From Candidatus Cloacimonadota bacterium (GTDB lineage: Bacteria; Muiribacteriota; UBA6191; JACPRK01), in NCBI GenBank assembly GCA_021772705.1, contig JAJFLN010000362.1, positions 1 to 7,289 of the forward strand: a DNA stretch of 7,289 nt, in the 5' to 3' direction. Under the pieces are notes generated by a model. The model had not been told where the DNA came from and did no database searches. It saw only the letters and a program-made list of their open reading frames with translations. Every line of letters begins with the position of its first letter. Within the stretch, counting starts at the first letter, position 1. The position numbers and the translations under genes are program-made. Below are positions 5,573 to 7,289 of this stretch, piece by piece.

Positions 5573-7255
5573 ATGACCCAGTTTCTGGGTAACGTCCTCC
5601 TGAAGCGGGGGCTGCTGGAGGAACCGGATCTGGCGGAAGCCGAGAGCCTGGTTCAGGCAACTCCGGGAACGCTTCTGCAAGACGTCTTGGTCGAGAAGGA
5701 GCTGCTGACGGATCTGGAGATCGTCCGGGCCCTGGGGGAGGAGCTCGGTCTCGAGACCTGTGAGGAGATATCTCAGGAGGATCTGGACGGGGAGATGCTC
5801 GGCAAGATCCCCCTCGACTTCCTGAAGCGCCACCTGTTGCTGCCACTGAAGCCCGGGGAATCGGGCGTCGTCCCGGTGGCCATGGCGGACCCCCTGTCGG
5901 TCTATCCCCTGGATGATGTCCGGAGGATTCTGGACCGGGAGCTGAAGGTGGTCATCGCCTCGGCCCGGACGGTCTCAGGGGCCATCGCCGCCTTCTTCGA
6001 GGCCCAGAAAGACCTGACGGAGAAGGCCATCGACGAGATCCACGGTGATGACACCCAGTACTCCATCGAAGAGGTCGAGGGCAGCGAGGACCTGCTGGAC
6101 ATCGCCCGCAAGGCACCGATCATCAAGCTGGTCAACTCCCTCATCTACGAGGCTGTGAAGGCCCGGGCAAGCGACATCCACATCGAGCCCTACGAGAAGG
6201 TGATCAAGCTCCGGTACCGCATCGATGGCATTCTTTATGATGCCCCGTCACCGCCAAGGCACGTGCAGTCCGCCCTGATCAGCCGGATCAAGATCCTCTC
6301 GAACCTGAACATCGCCGAGTCCCGGATGCCCCAGGATGGCCGCATGAACATCACAGCCGGCAGTCGCCGGCTCGATATCCGCGTCTCCGTCCTGCCCACG
6401 GCGTTCGGCGAGCGGGTCGTCATGCGGCTCCTCGAGAAGAGCGAGGCTGTTCTGGCCCTGACGGACCTGGGTTTCCTGCCCGAGATGCTCGTCAGGTTCG
6501 AGGAGCTGGTGAAGCAGCCCCATGGCATCGTCCTGGTCACGGGCCCAACGGGTAGCGGCAAGAGCACGACCCTCTATTCGGCCTTGACGACGATCCGGTC
6601 GACGACTCAGAACATCATCACCGTCGAGGACCCCATCGAGAACCAGATCCGGGACATCAGCCAGATCCAGGTGAAACCGAAGATCGGTTTCACCTTCGCC
6701 GAGGGGCTCCGGTCCATTCTTCGGCAGGACCCGGACGTGATCATGGTGGGAGAGATTCGAGACCACGAGACCGCCGAGATCGCGGTCCAGGCCTCTCTGA
6801 CGGGCCATCTGGTCTTCTCCACCCTGCACACCAACGACAGCGCCGGAACCGTAACACGCCTGATGGACATGGGGGTGGAGCCGTTCCTCATAGCCAGCTC
6901 GGTCATCGGCGTCCTGGCCCAGCGGCTGGTGCGAGTACTCTGTGAGGAGTGCCGCATCGCCATCCCCGTGGCGCCGGAGTTGCGGAAAGCCTACGGCATC
7001 ACCGGCGACGCCATTTATCAGGCCGGCGGCTGCGATGCTTGCAGGGACACGGGTTACTCCGGCAGGAAAGGCATCTTCGAGTTGCTGATCGTGGACAATC
7101 GAATCCAGGATCTCATCGCAGGTCAGAGACCGGCTGGAGAGATCAAGACCGCCGCCATTGACGGCGGAATGGCCACTTTGAGGATCGACGGCATCCGAAA
7201 GGTCGAGTCAGGGATGACGACCCTGGAGGAGGTGGCCCGTGTCACTCAAGGCTGA
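5573..7255 (+). CDS. gspE: GspE, type II secretion traffic ATPase
   Basis: GspE hydrolyses ATP at the cytoplasmic side of the inner membrane and powers pseudopilus assembly through the GspF/GspL platform. The 560 residues are full length for the family. The N-terminal domain (about 1-60) is a diverged MshEN/T2SSE_N fold, followed by a second N-terminal subdomain to about 150. The N2 domain begins near APIIKLVNSLIYEA and carries ASDIHIEPYE. The ATPase core shows Walker A GPTGSGKST (324-332, Lys330), Asp box VEDPIE (351-356), Walker B DPDVIMVGEIRD (386-397, Glu394) and His box GHLVFSTLHTND (411-422). The tetracysteine metal site, C457-x2-C460-x26-C487-x2-C490, is intact; it is typical of GspE/PilB and absent from PilT retraction motors. 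The ATG has AGGAGG 4 bases upstream (5563-5568). It follows gspD by 106 bases and its stop overlaps the next gene, so the three probably form one operon. Confidence 0.97.
   Translation: MTQFLGNVLLKRGLLEEPDLAEAESLVQATPGTLLQDVLVEKELLTDLEIVRALGEELGLETCEEISQEDLDGEMLGKIPLDFLKRHLLLPLKPGESGVVPVAMADPLSVYPLDDVRRILDRELKVVIASARTVSGAIAAFFEAQKDLTEKAIDEIHGDDTQYSIEEVEGSEDLLDIARKAPIIKLVNSLIYEAVKARASDIHIEPYEKVIKLRYRIDGILYDAPSPPRHVQSALISRIKILSNLNIAESRMPQDGRMNITAGSRRLDIRVSVLPTAFGERVVMRLLEKSEAVLALTDLGFLPEMLVRFEELVKQPHGIVLVTGPTGSGKSTTLYSALTTIRSTTQNIITVEDPIENQIRDISQIQVKPKIGFTFAEGLRSILRQDPDVIMVGEIRDHETAEIAVQASLTGHLVFSTLHTNDSAGTVTRLMDMGVEPFLIASSVIGVLAQRLVRVLCEECRIAIPVAPELRKAYGITGDAIYQAGGCDACRDTGYSGRKGIFELLIVDNRIQDLIAGQRPAGEIKTAAIDGGMATLRIDGIRKVESGMTTLEEVARVTQG
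7227..7233 (+). promoter_or_regulatory. Ribosome binding site inside the end of gspE for the next gene
   Basis: AGGAGGT sits 5 bases before a GTG at 7239-7241, near-ideal complementarity and spacing. It is embedded in the last codons of gspE, an arrangement that suggests translational coupling. Confidence 0.6.
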
Positions 7256-7289
7256 CCCAGGCGGTCCGGACTCTCCGGGCCCCTACGAC
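7239..7289 (+). CDS. Start of the next operon gene, probably gspF (partial)
   Basis: A GTG at 7239, with AGGAGGT 5 bases upstream, opens a frame that stays open to the right window edge. It has 17 codons, giving (M)SLKADPGGPDSPGPYD. It overlaps the end of gspE by 17 bases in another frame. T2SS operons commonly run gspD-gspE-gspF, so GspF, the polytopic inner-membrane platform protein, is the expected product. The visible residues are only a Gly/Pro-rich leader and carry no diagnostic motif, so that identity comes from gene order alone. Confidence 0.55.
   Translation, partial: MSLKADPGGPDSPGPYD

Overview
The window is a GC-rich stretch from a diderm (Gram-negative type) bacterium. The diderm call rests on an outer-membrane secretin next to a GspE-type traffic ATPase, the core pair of a type II secretion system (T2SS) or a related type IV-pilus-like machine. 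The lineage cannot be fixed from the sequence. The unusual secretin layout and the unrecognised partner gene suggest something outside the well-studied Proteobacteria, but that is inference.

Layout. (1) 1-643, minus strand: the N-terminal 214 codons of a first GspE/PilB-family ATPase, cut by the left edge. (2) 644-762: a 119-base gap with a 12-bp perfect palindrome and, just after the next gene's stop, a 6-bp-stem hairpin. (3) 763-1896, minus strand: an unrecognised single-pass membrane protein with a CxxC-x9-CxxC knuckle and a charged helical C-terminal half; a strong Shine-Dalgarno favours a TTG start. (4) About 1897-2310: a divergent intergenic region with a good match to a sigma-54 (-24/-12) promoter facing the secretin, plus a small dyad. 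(5) 2311-5466, plus strand: a very large GspD-type secretin with a long helical N-terminal extension and four, not three, ring-building repeats after N0. (6) 5467-5572: a spacer with a 21-bp-period direct repeat. (7) 5573-7255, plus strand: complete gspE with all ATPase motifs and the tetracysteine metal site. (8) 7239-7289, plus strand: the first 17 codons of the next gene, overlapping the gspE stop and preceded by a strong Shine-Dalgarno; gspF is expected here.

How the parts work together. GspE would power the inner-membrane assembly platform (GspF and others, probably encoded to the right) to extend a pseudopilus, and GspD would form the outer-membrane channel. The minus-strand ATPase is a second, divergent motor of the same superfamily. 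It may serve a separate pilus or secretion machine or work alternately in the same one. The unknown membrane protein is encoded just ahead of that ATPase on the same strand and may belong to its module. No RNA genes, CRISPR arrays, insertion sequences or convincing intrinsic terminators were seen.
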